DNA from: a bacterium
GTDB taxonomy: Bacteria > UBA8248
DNA: 64,000 nt
NCBI GenBank assembly: GCA_022825065.1
Contig: JAJDYR010000018.1
Coordinates: 97,606-161,605, forward strand
Reading direction: 5' to 3'
This document shows positions 29,536-38,271 of this stretch, piece by piece. The translations under genes were made by a program, and so were the position numbers. Below the pieces are notes generated by a model. It was not told the origin of the DNA and did no database searches. It saw only the letters and a program-made list of their open reading frames with translations. Within the stretch, counting starts at the first letter, position 1. Each line of letters starts with the position of its first letter.

Positions 29536-29980
29536 CCGCAACCCCTCCGTATCTCCTTTCTTATCAACGACTTGCACACCTCTATCCCCCTGGTGGATAT
29601 TTCTGGATATTTTCCTTGACATAATAGTTATATATAGATATATTGCCGTTGTCTGATGTGTGAATAAGAATATCGCGCACAGGCGGATCAACGTGTTATC
29701 TGGTTGATATTGAATCGATTATGAAGAAAAAAGGAAATTCCATGAATTTATCGAAAAAACCCGTGAATTTATCTAAATTTATCGAATTTTACGGAAATTC
29801 GCCTTGCCCGGATGATCCGTCCCGCGAAATCCCACCTTCTTCCCCACCGAACACGGCGCATCGAACCGCCCGCGAGGCGCCCCCCTCCAATGGCAACGCA
29901 CTTTCAAGACCGCGCGGGTCATCCGGGTCTTTATTGTTTCTTGCGAGAGAGGCCTCATCCGGATGTGGAGGAGGGACATT
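29536..29980. other. AT-rich boundary region before phage-like genes
   Basis: The DNA shifts to AT-rich. A near-consensus promoter lies at 29616-29644. Between about 29741 and 29800 the motif AATTTATC(G/T)AA occurs three times in close succession, possibly repressor or transposase binding sites. A weak open frame (29742-29984, RBS AAGGAAA) ends in a TGA overlapping the next GTG; its peptide looks low-complexity, and I do not call it a gene. Confidence 0.5.
29616..29644 (+). promoter_or_regulatory. Near-consensus sigma-70 promoter
   Basis: TTGACA, a 17-base spacer, TATATT, reading toward the small phage-like genes at 29981-30606. Confidence 0.7.
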
Positions 29981-30226
29981 GTGAACGAAACCGCTTCTTT
30001 CATCGGAACCCATGAGCGCACGCTTTCCGACCTCGTGGACGAGGGGTTCGGCGTCCCAAAAGAAGGCGCGCTGCTCGTCTACCGCGACCGCACCCGCGAA
30101 AGGCGCGTGAGCCTCATCTTCCCGACGATAAAGTCCGCCCGCGCCCGCGCTGACGCCCTCGTCCGGGAGAAGAGAACCCGCCGCCGCGACCTGCTCCTCC
30201 TCCCGCTCGCCGAGGCGCTTTCCTGA
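29981..30226 (+). CDS. Small phage-like protein, unknown function
   Basis: An 81-residue basic protein beginning MNETASFIGTHERTLSDLVD from GTG at 29981 with GGAGGG just upstream. It has no membrane segment and a highly charged, Arg-rich C-terminal half. It overlaps the next gene by one base (TGATG). Similar small coupled genes occur at the early end of Mu-like prophages, but I do not recognise the family. Confidence 0.5.
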   Translation: MNETASFIGTHERTLSDLVDEGFGVPKEGALLVYRDRTRERRVSLIFPTIKSARARADALVREKRTRRRDLLLLPLAEALS

Positions 30227-30606
30227 TGCCGCCGCGCAAGAATACCCGAGGGCGCAAGAGGCGCGAGAGGAGAACGAAACACGCCCCGCTCGATCCCAGA
30301 ACGCCGCGCCGGATTCTCGAGGAAGAGGCGTTTCTCACCAAGCCCATGCTCGCCAGGGTGCTGGGCTACAAGAGCTACCGCACGCTCGACGCCATCATCG
30401 CCGAGGACTGCGCGAGCGACGCGCCCTGCCTCCGCCCCGTCTACCTGCGCCGCCCGCCCCCGCGCGCGGGCGCGAGGCAGCCCGAAGGCCACCCCTCCTT
30501 CAAGAGCGCGCGCTTTCGCCGCGAGGACGTGCTCGCCTACGTCGAGAAGATGACGGAGGATTTCCCCCACGACCTCGAATGGAAGTTCGGCGGGATGCGG
30601 GAGTAG
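30226..30606 (+). CDS. Small putative DNA-binding protein, phage-like
   Basis: A 126-residue basic protein. After an Arg/Lys-rich N-terminus, residues ~35-60 (AFLTKPMLARVLGYKSYRTL) look like a helix-turn-helix of the excisionase/MerR-like type, and SARFRREDVLAYVEKM resembles the segment that follows in such proteins. It is translationally coupled to the preceding gene. A regulator or accessory factor of the prophage fragment is the likely role. Confidence 0.55.
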   Translation: MPPRKNTRGRKRRERRTKHAPLDPRTPRRILEEEAFLTKPMLARVLGYKSYRTLDAIIAEDCASDAPCLRPVYLRRPPPRAGARQPEGHPSFKSARFRREDVLAYVEKMTEDFPHDLEWKFGGMRE

Positions 30607-30651
30607 GGTCAACCCCGACTGATTAAGGAGGGGTTTTTGTTTTCTGCAGTT

Positions 30652-30722
30652 CTAGGGACAACCCATTTGGGTTGTCCCCCCCCGTGGTTGTCCCTCGCTT
30701 TGTACAGGCTCGGGGCCTGTCT
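30652..30722. repeat. GGGACAACC-type palindromes
   Basis: GGGACAACCCATTTGGGTTGTCCC-like palindrome (30653-30676) followed by partial copies GGTTGTCCC and ACAGGCTCGGGGCCTGT. Same family as 10511-10569. No gene in 30607-30847. Confidence 0.65.
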
Positions 30723-30847
30723 ATGCCACTCCCCTTCGTATGTTCCCAACCATTGTCCCCTTGAGGGTCATTTCCGACCGATGAGGGAAGTAAACACGGT
30801 TACGTTTGTCCTTCTTATGCGTAGTGCTCAGTGGGTTACTCCAACCA

Positions 30848-31681
30848 CTAGGAACCCCCAATTAGAATTTCGGTAACACTCCACGCCCCCTTCCCATTGT
30901 CGGTTGGTATATGGGGAGCAATATCAGCAACCGTCCGTATATGTAGAACCTTGGGATCTTTATCCATATTCCAGACATGGAAAAAGTAAGTCAATGAAGC
31001 CTGTTTGGCCTTGTTCCATTCGTTGCGTGTCACATAGAAACGAAGCGGGGAAGCAGTCGTAGACTTTACTTCAATCATACGATTAATCAGTCCGTGTGGC
31101 CCAAGATCATAAGATAGCACGTCGTAGCCTGCGTAGTTGTCATCGAGACCAGGCCATTCTGGTTCTTTTGTAATCGATAGACTGTTAAGACGCCGGCGTT
31201 CATGCTCTATCGTGAGGAGTTCAGCAGCGCGAGCTTGTTCCATTTTTACTTGGTCGATAATAAGACGGGCGTGACCGGAGACATCATCCCACCATTGGAC
31301 CACTTCAATCGGCGGTGGGTTATCCATCAAACCGGCGGCGAGAAACACATCCTGATCATTCAAGTTGAGCGTTTGCACGAAGCGGGCACGTCCTGAACGC
31401 ATTGTTTTTGACCAAATGGGCTGATGCTTAAGCAAAATAGCTTTGACGCAAGCTTGATAGAACGGCACTCCATCCACCGGGCAATCATCATCGACAAGTG
31501 TTCCAAGATGTGCTGAAGCGATCAGATCGAGGCTCTTTCCGTCAGCTTCGACACTCTCCACAAGTGTAATAAGATCGGTGATGCTTAGGTCGGGATGCAT
31601 AGCTCCGTATTGCCGCAGAAGGCGAAGACCTTCGAAACACGACAAGGAGAAAACACGCTTGGTGGATATAAACGCAGTCAC
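30848..31681 (-). CDS. DUF3883-containing protein (putative PD-(D/E)xK nuclease-like)
   Basis: A 277-residue protein, last gene of the five-gene operon. The C-terminal third carries the DUF3883 pattern: D187 in AGYDVLSYD, then E204-V-K206 in MIEVKSTT and FYVTRNEWNKAKQ, which is compatible with a PD-(D/E)xK-type active site. The N-terminal two-thirds is helical and unrecognised. Its start overlaps the helicase stop by four bases. DUF3883 domains are common in restriction and defence loci, so it may be a nuclease or target-sensing module working with the helicase. GC is well below the neighbouring core genes. Confidence 0.8.
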   Translation of the reverse strand: MTAFISTKRVFSLSCFEGLRLLRQYGAMHPDLSITDLITLVESVEADGKSLDLIASAHLGTLVDDDCPVDGVPFYQACVKAILLKHQPIWSKTMRSGRARFVQTLNLNDQDVFLAAGLMDNPPPIEVVQWWDDVSGHARLIIDQVKMEQARAAELLTIEHERRRLNSLSITKEPEWPGLDDNYAGYDVLSYDLGPHGLINRMIEVKSTTASPLRFYVTRNEWNKAKQASLTYFFHVWNMDKDPKVLHIRTVADIAPHIPTDNGKGAWSVTEILIGGS

Positions 31682-33588
31682 AGCTCCTCCAACGGCGTGT
31701 CTCCTGCAGTGCCTTCGAGTTCGGAAATCAGATCGAAAATATCTTGTAGTTCGACATCGTAGTCGATCGGGTCACCTGCTTCTTCTTCGTCGAAAGCGAT
31801 TTCATGCAAATCCGGATCATCGAGCAATTCCTTCATGTTGATGATTTTCTCTATCAACCTACGGCTCACAGACATATCAATACTACCGATGGCTGGCGGT
31901 GCTTTCGAGCGATAGATGTGGATATGTGTTTCCTGCTCTGGAGGGAGGCCAAGGCGATGAATTCGGTCGATCGATTGTAAATAGTGTGTGGAGACATAAC
32001 TGCGATCGGCATAGATCGCGTTATGGCAGATAGTGTGCAGGCTGATGCCTTCACCTGCGGTCGCTGGATTAGCAACGAGGACAAAACAACTGTTGTCTTC
32101 GTGAAAGCGCCGAATTTTACCTTCACGACTCTCTGGATCACTCTTAAGTCCCGAAGAAACGCCCCCATGAATGTAGACTGGGTTTAGGTCTGCAAGCGCT
32201 GAAACAAAGCTGTGAATAGTGTCTCTAAAGATCGTCCAGACAACTGATTTTTCCCCTTGTTTGGCTAGTTCGTGCGCATGATCGATTACAGCGCGCATCT
32301 TAGCGGAGTGCCCCTCCTCAAGAACTTGATCGACAACTGCCGATTCGATCTTTTCGTCATCATTTGCCATGGAGCTGAGTGCAAGAACAGGGTTCACAGA
32401 AAGTTGCAAAAGTCGCATGACCGACCGGCGCGCTTTGAGAAACTCCGCATGACCTCTATTGCGGGAAAAACGCTTGGAATAGTCGCGAAGAAACTCATTG
32501 CGAACGATAGAGTATAGAGACAATTGGCCCGGTTCCATCCTTACATCAATGAAGTGTCGTTCGGCTTTAGGAAGTCCTAGTTCTTTTTTGGTAGTGCGGG
32601 CATAAAGTTTGCCAAGGACATGCCTTGGAGACTTCCCCTGCATAATTTCAAGGCCAAGGCCGTGGCCCGGCCAAAGAAAATCAAGCTGGGACTCGATGTC
32701 AGCTCTCGCTTGGGGCATAGGTGTTCCAGTTAGAATGTCTCGGCGGATCGGAAGGGCGGCGATGTTGAGCAAGAATGCGCCGCGTTGCGACTGCCATCCC
32801 GCTTTCATGCGGTGAGATTCATCAAGTACCAAATGAGTGGGCGTCGTTGCAAAATGTAAAGCCAAAATTTTTTGCTGGCGTACCATAAGGTCATAGGAAA
32901 TTATGAAACGAGTGGCGCCAGAAGCTAAAGCCTGACGTGTATCCTCTTCAAATCCATCCAGAACAGTAAATGGCTCGGTACCACTGTCCGGTGCGTCGTC
33001 TTCCATACATTCATCGACAACATCAATCCATACTTGTAAAGCAGCTTTAGGGGCAACAATAACAAGATGATGGCCCGGTTTACGTATGAGCGTATGGAGT
33101 GCAAACGTCACGGTGGTCTTGCCGGCGCCAGGAACAGAGAAATTTGCTCCATTTGCAAGTGAGAGAAGGTGCGACAAATCCCGAAGCTGAAAAGGTTTCA
33201 GTTCGCGCTTGGAAAACCCTGCTTTCTTAAGACGCTCTTGAATTTCTTCCAGCGGGAATTTAGCTGCTAATTTGGAACGTTGAGTTCGTGTTTCTTTTAG
33301 CTCTTCAGCGAACGTACGGAGCTTTGCGGCAGCATCGCCCATTGGCCGAAATCGGAAATTCAAACTTTGCTGATTGGCACGACTACCAAGTTCGCGGACT
33401 ACGCTTAGGGTATCAAGCCATGAAAGCGTGATATCGCTGCCGGTCATGGTGTTGTCTAGCTTCTTTGAGCGTATCGAAAGTTTAAGTCGCGCCCAAATCG
33501 GTTGTTCAAGGGCCTCCGCCGGAACGGAAAATGTGCCAGTCTGATCGTCGTTGAAACGTATTTCAACAGAGGTGGGCACATCGCTCAT
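31678..33588 (-). CDS. SNF2-like DEAD/DEAH helicase/translocase
   Basis: A 636-residue superfamily 2 ATPase. An N-terminal ~140 residues of unknown function precede the core: Walker A SVPGAGKTT (residues 151-159), DESH box (256-259, LVLDESHRMK), motif III ILTGTPMPQ near 285, and the C-terminal motif VI QSIDRIHRLGL. The DESH box and QSIDRIHR point to the SNF2 family, dsDNA translocases used in restriction and remodelling. It is coupled to DUF3883 by a 4-base overlap and separated from the ParB-like gene by five bases. Confidence 0.9.
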   Translation of the reverse strand: MSDVPTSVEIRFNDDQTGTFSVPAEALEQPIWARLKLSIRSKKLDNTMTGSDITLSWLDTLSVVRELGSRANQQSLNFRFRPMGDAAAKLRTFAEELKETRTQRSKLAAKFPLEEIQERLKKAGFSKRELKPFQLRDLSHLLSLANGANFSVPGAGKTTVTFALHTLIRKPGHHLVIVAPKAALQVWIDVVDECMEDDAPDSGTEPFTVLDGFEEDTRQALASGATRFIISYDLMVRQQKILALHFATTPTHLVLDESHRMKAGWQSQRGAFLLNIAALPIRRDILTGTPMPQARADIESQLDFLWPGHGLGLEIMQGKSPRHVLGKLYARTTKKELGLPKAERHFIDVRMEPGQLSLYSIVRNEFLRDYSKRFSRNRGHAEFLKARRSVMRLLQLSVNPVLALSSMANDDEKIESAVVDQVLEEGHSAKMRAVIDHAHELAKQGEKSVVWTIFRDTIHSFVSALADLNPVYIHGGVSSGLKSDPESREGKIRRFHEDNSCFVLVANPATAGEGISLHTICHNAIYADRSYVSTHYLQSIDRIHRLGLPPEQETHIHIYRSKAPPAIGSIDMSVSRRLIEKIINMKELLDDPDLHEIAFDEEEAGDPIDYDVELQDIFDLISELEGTAGDTPLEEL

Positions 33589-33593
33589 CTAGG

Positions 33594-34925
33594 CTACTCC
33601 TCTGTTTTGTCATCTGTCGATATGTTTGCCTGGCGCTCCTTAATCGTTGTTTCTAGCTTGTCTAGTCCAATCCTGATCGCCTCTATTTGCTTCACTATTG
33701 CGGGCAAGGTAGTCTTCGCAGCCACGTTCACGTCTATTGCCGTGATTTTCGCATTGACTCGCGAGAGTTCCCTTAGGGCCGCCTGTTCGTTCCTCTTACC
33801 TTTGTCGAGTTCAATCGCAGTCTCACAAGCCTCAAGAAGTACAGTGAAAGTATCTTCTCTGGTTGTTTCGTCCTTCAATGCTTTGATGATTGGCGTGTAA
33901 TCCTTGGCAGTATCGTCGCCATCAATATTGATGGAAAAATCTTCGTCATCCATCATGTCGATATCGTCATTTTTTTCTATAGCAATTTGATCTTCTAAGA
34001 TATCCAGAACCTTTGGAGCCAGTTTGCCAAAAGCTGCATTCAGACTGTAGATTCGGCCACTGACACGTTCACGATTTTCGTAGATTGACCAAGCGATGGC
34101 ACGACTGGCATCCTGAAGTTGTGGATCTTTCTTGGCGATGTTCTTTGGAATATCGCCAAATATCTGTTCGCCATCTTTCAGCAGATGATATTGCCCTGGT
34201 TTTCCAATCCATTCACTCAAGTACAGATCGGCCTCATCAAGTGATTGCAAAACATTCTCAATATCTGCTTTGCCACGGCGAAGTCGGTCGGCAACCTCTT
34301 TGGTAGTGCGGCCTTTGTCGACTTGACGGCGGATTAGCCGGGCATCACCAATCCAATCATAGTCGAGTTTGGTGTGTGGCTTGGCCTGTAGATCGGCTTC
34401 TATATCATCAATCTCGTCGCGTGTAGTATCTGGAGGAAGGACTGCGCATAGGACATTAGTGAAACGCTGATCTGCCGATCCGTCCTTTTTGCGCATTAGA
34501 TCGCGCATAGCGCTCAGCCTTCGATTTCCGTTGACGACAACACCTGTGCTGGTGATCAAGAGAGGTTCACGCTGTCCCTCATCCTCAAGCACAGAATAGA
34601 TAGATGTGACTGATTCAGAGTCCTGCTGGGCCAGTTCCAGTAGTATTTCCTGTTGAACCTGTTGGGCAGTCGTTATTTCCTGGCCTTTAGCAAAGAAATT
34701 TTTGTCTAGCCCCTTAATGGCGATTTCGCTCTGCTGCGCGCTGAAGGTGCGGCAGCTTTCCATGCGATAAACTGGCATATCTATCGGAAGAGAGATTACC
34801 TTTGGCTTGTAGATGCCGCTACGAAAGTCATAAATGGTTTCTCCTTCTTCCGTAGCATTTTTTAGACGATTCGTAATCGTTGTCTCTCGTTCAGCACGCG
34901 GTGTAACCCTAATTTGATAGGCCAT
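33594..34925 (-). CDS. ParB-like (ParB/Srx-fold) protein
   Basis: About 443 residues. The segment STGVVVNGNRRLSAMRDL (GNRR at residues ~133-136) is the ParB/sulfiredoxin-fold motif used for nucleotide binding or cleavage. It is followed by a helix-turn-helix-like stretch, TTKEVADRLRRGKADIENVL. The C-terminal half is acidic and coiled-coil prone. ATG at 34925 is preferred over 34946 because GAGAGG lies six bases upstream. ParB-fold proteins in defence loci can be NTP-dependent switches, DNA-binding regulators or nucleases. This one sits in a restriction-like operon, not beside ParA, so chromosome partition is unlikely. Confidence 0.8.
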   Translation of the reverse strand: MAYQIRVTPRAERETTITNRLKNATEEGETIYDFRSGIYKPKVISLPIDMPVYRMESCRTFSAQQSEIAIKGLDKNFFAKGQEITTAQQVQQEILLELAQQDSESVTSIYSVLEDEGQREPLLITSTGVVVNGNRRLSAMRDLMRKKDGSADQRFTNVLCAVLPPDTTRDEIDDIEADLQAKPHTKLDYDWIGDARLIRRQVDKGRTTKEVADRLRRGKADIENVLQSLDEADLYLSEWIGKPGQYHLLKDGEQIFGDIPKNIAKKDPQLQDASRAIAWSIYENRERVSGRIYSLNAAFGKLAPKVLDILEDQIAIEKNDDIDMMDDEDFSINIDGDDTAKDYTPIIKALKDETTREDTFTVLLEACETAIELDKGKRNEQAALRELSRVNAKITAIDVNVAAKTTLPAIVKQIEAIRIGLDKLETTIKERQANISTDDKTEE

Positions 34926-34942
34926 TAATAACCTCTCTTTCA

Positions 34943-35407
34943 TCATTCAAAAGCGATAACAAGGATCGGGACGCTGATCACTCGATCAAAGAGTTTTAGC
35001 TCGCTGATGACGCGCTCTGCGTTAGCAATATTATCCCCGATGGTCCGTGCGGCATTCTTGGTTGGTAGGGCGAGTGCGGCGGATTCGATACGCTGGCTCT
35101 GGAATAGAAACTGCATCTTGAGCAGATCATACGGTGCACGGCTCATATTTCCCGTCTGGAGTTGGAAGGCGAGATCGCCCTTCTCAGCAAAAATTTTGAG
35201 GCGATGTGCCTGATCAAGATTGACGTTGAGCGCCCAGCCTTCGCTCAGAAACTTGGTCTCAACATGTTCCCGGATTAAGGGCGTACAATGCGGTTTAATT
35301 TGGACCCCGGGTGCTTCGAAGACATCTTTGAGCCATTCCTTAAGCTCACGCTCGTCCCATTCGGTGCCCGCGCTGTGGTGGTCTTCATAGACGAATGCCA
35401 GCTTCAT
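34943..35407 (-). CDS. Small restriction-endonuclease-like protein (BglII-like candidate)
   Basis: A 154-residue protein. Residues 75-100 read EKGDLAFQLQTGN..SRAPYDLLKMQF, resembling the catalytic core of BglII/BamHI-type PD-(D/E)xK nucleases, where an acidic residue is followed by E-x-Q. Here the acidic D78 is present but the expected E is Q82 (Q-L-Q), an odd substitution that might alter or abolish cleavage. The C-terminal strand RVISVPILVIAF fits the fold. It lies between the methyltransferase (5-base gap) and the ParB-like gene (overlap), as expected for the cognate nuclease. The assignment rests on motif and context only. Confidence 0.6.
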   Translation of the reverse strand: MKLAFVYEDHHSAGTEWDERELKEWLKDVFEAPGVQIKPHCTPLIREHVETKFLSEGWALNVNLDQAHRLKIFAEKGDLAFQLQTGNMSRAPYDLLKMQFLFQSQRIESAALALPTKNAARTIGDNIANAERVISELKLFDRVISVPILVIAFE

Positions 35408-35412
35408 GGGCT

Positions 35413-36303
35413 CTACTTTGCACTGGGATCGTACACGGGCTTGTTCATGGGGCGCGTCCGAAGTGTTCCTGCACGAAGCTGATGGATACGTTCCCACGTG
35501 ATCTCAATGTAATGTTGCTCTAGGTCGCATCCATATACATTGCGGCCATGCTTTAACGCGGCTACCGCCGAAGAGCCAACGCCCAAATAAGGGTCAAGGA
35601 CGCTTTCCCTTTCATTAGTCAGTGCTAGAACAAGACGCTCGACAAGGCCAACGGGGAACTGACAAGGATGCTCGGTTTTTTCGACGTGATTAGATTTTAC
35701 GTTAGGGATGTTCCAAACGTCAGAAGGATTCTTTCCTAGAGGATTACCAGATAGCTTGCCTTTGTTTGGCCCTTTGAAATATCTCTTGTTTGGGTATTTT
35801 GAAGGAATTCGGACGGGGTCAAGATTGAAGGTGTAATCTTCAGATTTCGTAAACCACAGAATAGTTTCATGCCTACCGGAAAAACGTTTCTGGCAATGTA
35901 GTCCGTGCCCGATAGTCCAAACAATACGGTTTCGAAGCTGCAAGCCGTGGTTCTTGAATAGAGGGTAGAGCAGGATGTCAAGCGGAAAGACTTCACCGTT
36001 GTGTACGTGGTTGCCCACCTGCCAGCAGATCGATCCTTTTGGGGCAAGTAAACGCACCGCTTCCGCAATACATGATGCCTGATCTTCAATGTACTTCTCA
36101 TGTGATCGCCGTGTTTCGTATGACTTGCCAATATTGTAGGGTGGAGAGGTTACGATTAGGCCCATTGATTCATCTTGCAAGCCGCGCATGAATTTGAGGT
36201 TATCTTGGCAGACTATTTCTGCTGTAGCATCTCGTTTCAATCGCTTGATACGCGTCGACGCCTTTACCTCGCCCGATATTTTGGCAGTTTGCGCTCTGCT
36301 CAT
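35413..36303 (-). CDS. DNA methyltransferase (N6-A/N4-C, TSPPY type)
   Basis: A 296-residue methyltransferase of the N6_N4_Mtase family. Catalytic motif IV is TSPPYN (residues 52-57), and the SAM-binding motif DPYLGVGSSAVAALKHGRNV comes late in the sequence, giving the beta-class order. It methylates adenine N6 or cytosine N4 in an unknown site. It is the first gene of the operon, with AGGAGG before the ATG, and presumably protects host DNA from the downstream nuclease/helicase genes. Confidence 0.92.
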   Translation of the reverse strand: MSRAQTAKISGEVKASTRIKRLKRDATAEIVCQDNLKFMRGLQDESMGLIVTSPPYNIGKSYETRRSHEKYIEDQASCIAEAVRLLAPKGSICWQVGNHVHNGEVFPLDILLYPLFKNHGLQLRNRIVWTIGHGLHCQKRFSGRHETILWFTKSEDYTFNLDPVRIPSKYPNKRYFKGPNKGKLSGNPLGKNPSDVWNIPNVKSNHVEKTEHPCQFPVGLVERLVLALTNERESVLDPYLGVGSSAVAALKHGRNVYGCDLEQHYIEITWERIHQLRAGTLRTRPMNKPVYDPSAK

Positions 36304-36825
36304 ATAGTCCTCCTGCTATTTTTTCTTGAATATTTCTCAGGGCATCTTGCCTAATTGTATCGCAGAAGTGAAGTCTTGACGTCAATGTGCGGGTATCTCA
36401 TTGAGGTTCAAGGCGACCATTAGAATAACAAGCACAAAAGTGGTAACGAGCGTTGAAAGCCATGCTGGATCTGCATTTATCAAGCAGCATTTTGTTTAAT
36501 GCATACTGGCGATTCAAGTCGGTATTGGGCTAAATGATCCGAATAAATTTCAGCCATCACTAAATCCTGAGCCACAGTAATTATTTGCCGAGATTCGCTT
36601 GATGGTCTCGTGATGGTATTTCAGGATTTGCCGTGGATTGCCGACCTGAGAAACCGAAGGGGGAGCAGGCTTTATATTGGGCTTGAAAGTTTATGTCGAA
36701 AATGGAATAATTTGAACGGTTAGGTAAGTCTATAGCTATTCGGCCGCTGAAAGGAGACCAAACGATCTTCCGCACACACGACGAGGATCCCGGCTTCTAG
36801 GAAAAGCAAGCCTGAAACGAATCGC
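36304..36825. other. Leader and non-coding DNA upstream of the methyltransferase operon
   Basis: No gene seen. On the minus strand, TTGACG (part of the 10-base palindrome TTGACGTCAA, 36376-36385) followed 18 bases later by GATACAAT is a possible promoter for the operon, about 75 bases before the methyltransferase start. The rest is AT-rich with no clear open frame. Confidence 0.45.
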
Positions 36826-36855
36826 AGCCCCTCGGGGAAACCCGGGGGGCTTTTC
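36826..36855 (+). terminator. Strong intrinsic terminator on the plus strand
   Basis: AGCCCCTCGGG-GAAA-CCCGGGGGGCT, a ten-pair stem with a GAAA tetraloop, followed by TTTTC. No plus-strand gene lies upstream for several kilobases, so it may end an unannotated small RNA or be a relic. Confidence 0.75.
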
Positions 36856-36898
36856 ATTTTGCAAATTCGCAATCCTTCTCTCAACACTCAGGATTGAT

Positions 36899-37750
36899 CT
36901 ATTTCACCCCACCCAGCCACGCCTCCTTCCACCGCCAGGCGGGTTTTCCCGTCTCTTGTTGAATCGCGGCTTCAGTGTCTTTTGCGGAATAGATTCGCAT
37001 GAACTTCTCGACCCCCCACTCGCGCAGGAGATAGCCGGCGTAGGAACCCGAGAGGATGTAGAACATGCGCCGAACGCGCCTGTCTGAGAATCTCGGTATC
37101 CCGTTCTCGCCCACGAGGTCGAGCGCCTCCATCGCGGGCGGGAACTCGCGTCTCAGCACGCGGCCCGCGAAGTCATCCACGGATTCTCCGAAATTGGGAA
37201 AGGCGGTGTAGCCGCCCAACGCATCGTTCAGGTCAACGGCCAGGCCCTCCTTGAGCCACAGCGTGTTCCAGTCCCACGCGATGATGTGGACGATTTCGTG
37301 GAGATAGGGCGTTCGCTTTCCCTTGGCGAAAGAGAGGAACACCACCGGGTGCATGTATTTCCGCGGGCTGTAGCCCGTGATGGTGTGTGAGGGCGCGCGC
37401 CGGCTGTGGACGAAGAACTCGATTTTCTCCTGCCCGTAGGCCTCGCGGGAGAACGGAAGGCCCAAAAAATTCTCGACGGCCTCGATGCCGGCGTCGATCT
37501 TTTGGTGCAATTCGCCTGCCTCATCAGCCGAGAGATAGTCCGCCTCCACCCAAAGCGCCGAGCGCGCGGAAAAGCGTTTTTCGCCGTCGCTCTTGATGGA
37601 GCGTATGAGCCCGATGTCGTGGCAGCGCCCCGTGTATGGGCCGTATGAGCATTCCCTGGCGTCAGCGAGAGGGAGTCCTGCCGCGCAGAGCATCACAGCG
37701 GCGAAGATGAGTGATTGGACGAGAAGGTTTCTCGTGCGTCTTTTCGGCAA
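36899..37750 (-). CDS. Secreted zincin-type peptidase (peptidase MA-like)
   Basis: A 283-residue protein with a signal peptide (LIFAAVMLCAAGLPLADA) and a gluzincin active site: HEIVH at residues 151-155 and a third ligand E168 in LWLKEGLAVDLND. This H-E-x-x-H plus downstream Glu arrangement is that of MA-clan metallopeptidases. It is probably periplasmic. The gene is monocistronic on the minus strand; its GC is higher than that of the adjacent methyltransferase operon, so it need not belong to that island. Confidence 0.75.
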   Translation of the reverse strand: MPKRRTRNLLVQSLIFAAVMLCAAGLPLADARECSYGPYTGRCHDIGLIRSIKSDGEKRFSARSALWVEADYLSADEAGELHQKIDAGIEAVENFLGLPFSREAYGQEKIEFFVHSRRAPSHTITGYSPRKYMHPVVFLSFAKGKRTPYLHEIVHIIAWDWNTLWLKEGLAVDLNDALGGYTAFPNFGESVDDFAGRVLRREFPPAMEALDLVGENGIPRFSDRRVRRMFYILSGSYAGYLLREWGVEKFMRIYSAKDTEAAIQQETGKPAWRWKEAWLGGVK

Positions 37751-37810
37751 GGCGTTTCCAACGGGCGACGGCGAGGCGATTCTCCTGTAGGGGTGGTTCG
37801 TGAACCGTCC

Positions 37811-38191
37811 CTACGATTTCTTTCTCTGATGGGTGACGATCGGAAGCGGCGCGTTGCAGCCCTTCACGGCGGCGATCCGGCGGAGTGCGGCGTTTCGCCG
37901 CTCGAGGGCTTCCGTCTCGCCCGCCTCCTTGCCCTTCAAATCCATGTGAAGCCACGGCGTGATGAAGAACACGCCCGCAGCGCCGAGGATGAGGTTTTTG
38001 TTCGTCTTGTTCGTTCGTACGGCCGTCTTTTTCGCGATGTCCTTCCTGTTGGCCTTGATTTCCGCCTTGAGCGACGCGCAGTTCCGTTTTTCATCCGCAG
38101 GCGTGTAGCGCGCAACCGGGTTCGGCCCCGAGCCCGCGCACCCCGATACGAAGAACATGAACGCAACGCCAGCGCAGATTCGCTTCTTCAT
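37811..38191 (-). CDS. Small hypothetical lipoprotein
   Basis: About 126 residues starting MKKRICAGVAFMFFVSGCAGSG, with a lipobox VSGC, so it is likely acylated and membrane-anchored. A second hydrophobic stretch (LILGAAGVFFITPWL) follows a Lys-rich helix, and the C-terminal half is charged. The start at 38191 has GAGG eight bases upstream. Similar short lipoproteins occur near phage lysis and membrane-effector genes, but no family is recognised. Confidence 0.6.
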   Translation of the reverse strand: MKKRICAGVAFMFFVSGCAGSGPNPVARYTPADEKRNCASLKAEIKANRKDIAKKTAVRTNKTNKNLILGAAGVFFITPWLHMDLKGKEAGETEALERRNAALRRIAAVKGCNAPLPIVTHQRKKS

Positions 38192-38271
38192 GGAACGCAC
38201 CTCGTGGATAAGCCCGGATTATATCCATCAAGAAGCGTGAATTCCAGTCGGCCGGATTGGGCGGAGCGAGG

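Noticed and set aside
29742-29984. Small gene before the phage-like pair
   Set aside because: Has an RBS and overlaps the next start, but the peptide is low-complexity and the first third derives from the AATTTATCGA repeats; noted only as possible.
33594-34925. Chromosome partitioning ParB
   Set aside because: No ParA neighbour, no parS-like sites, and the gene lies inside a methyltransferase-helicase operon.
30848-36303. DISARM or BREX system
   Set aside because: No DUF1998, phospholipase D, PglZ or BrxC-like gene is present; only the methyltransferase and SNF2 helicase are shared in general type.
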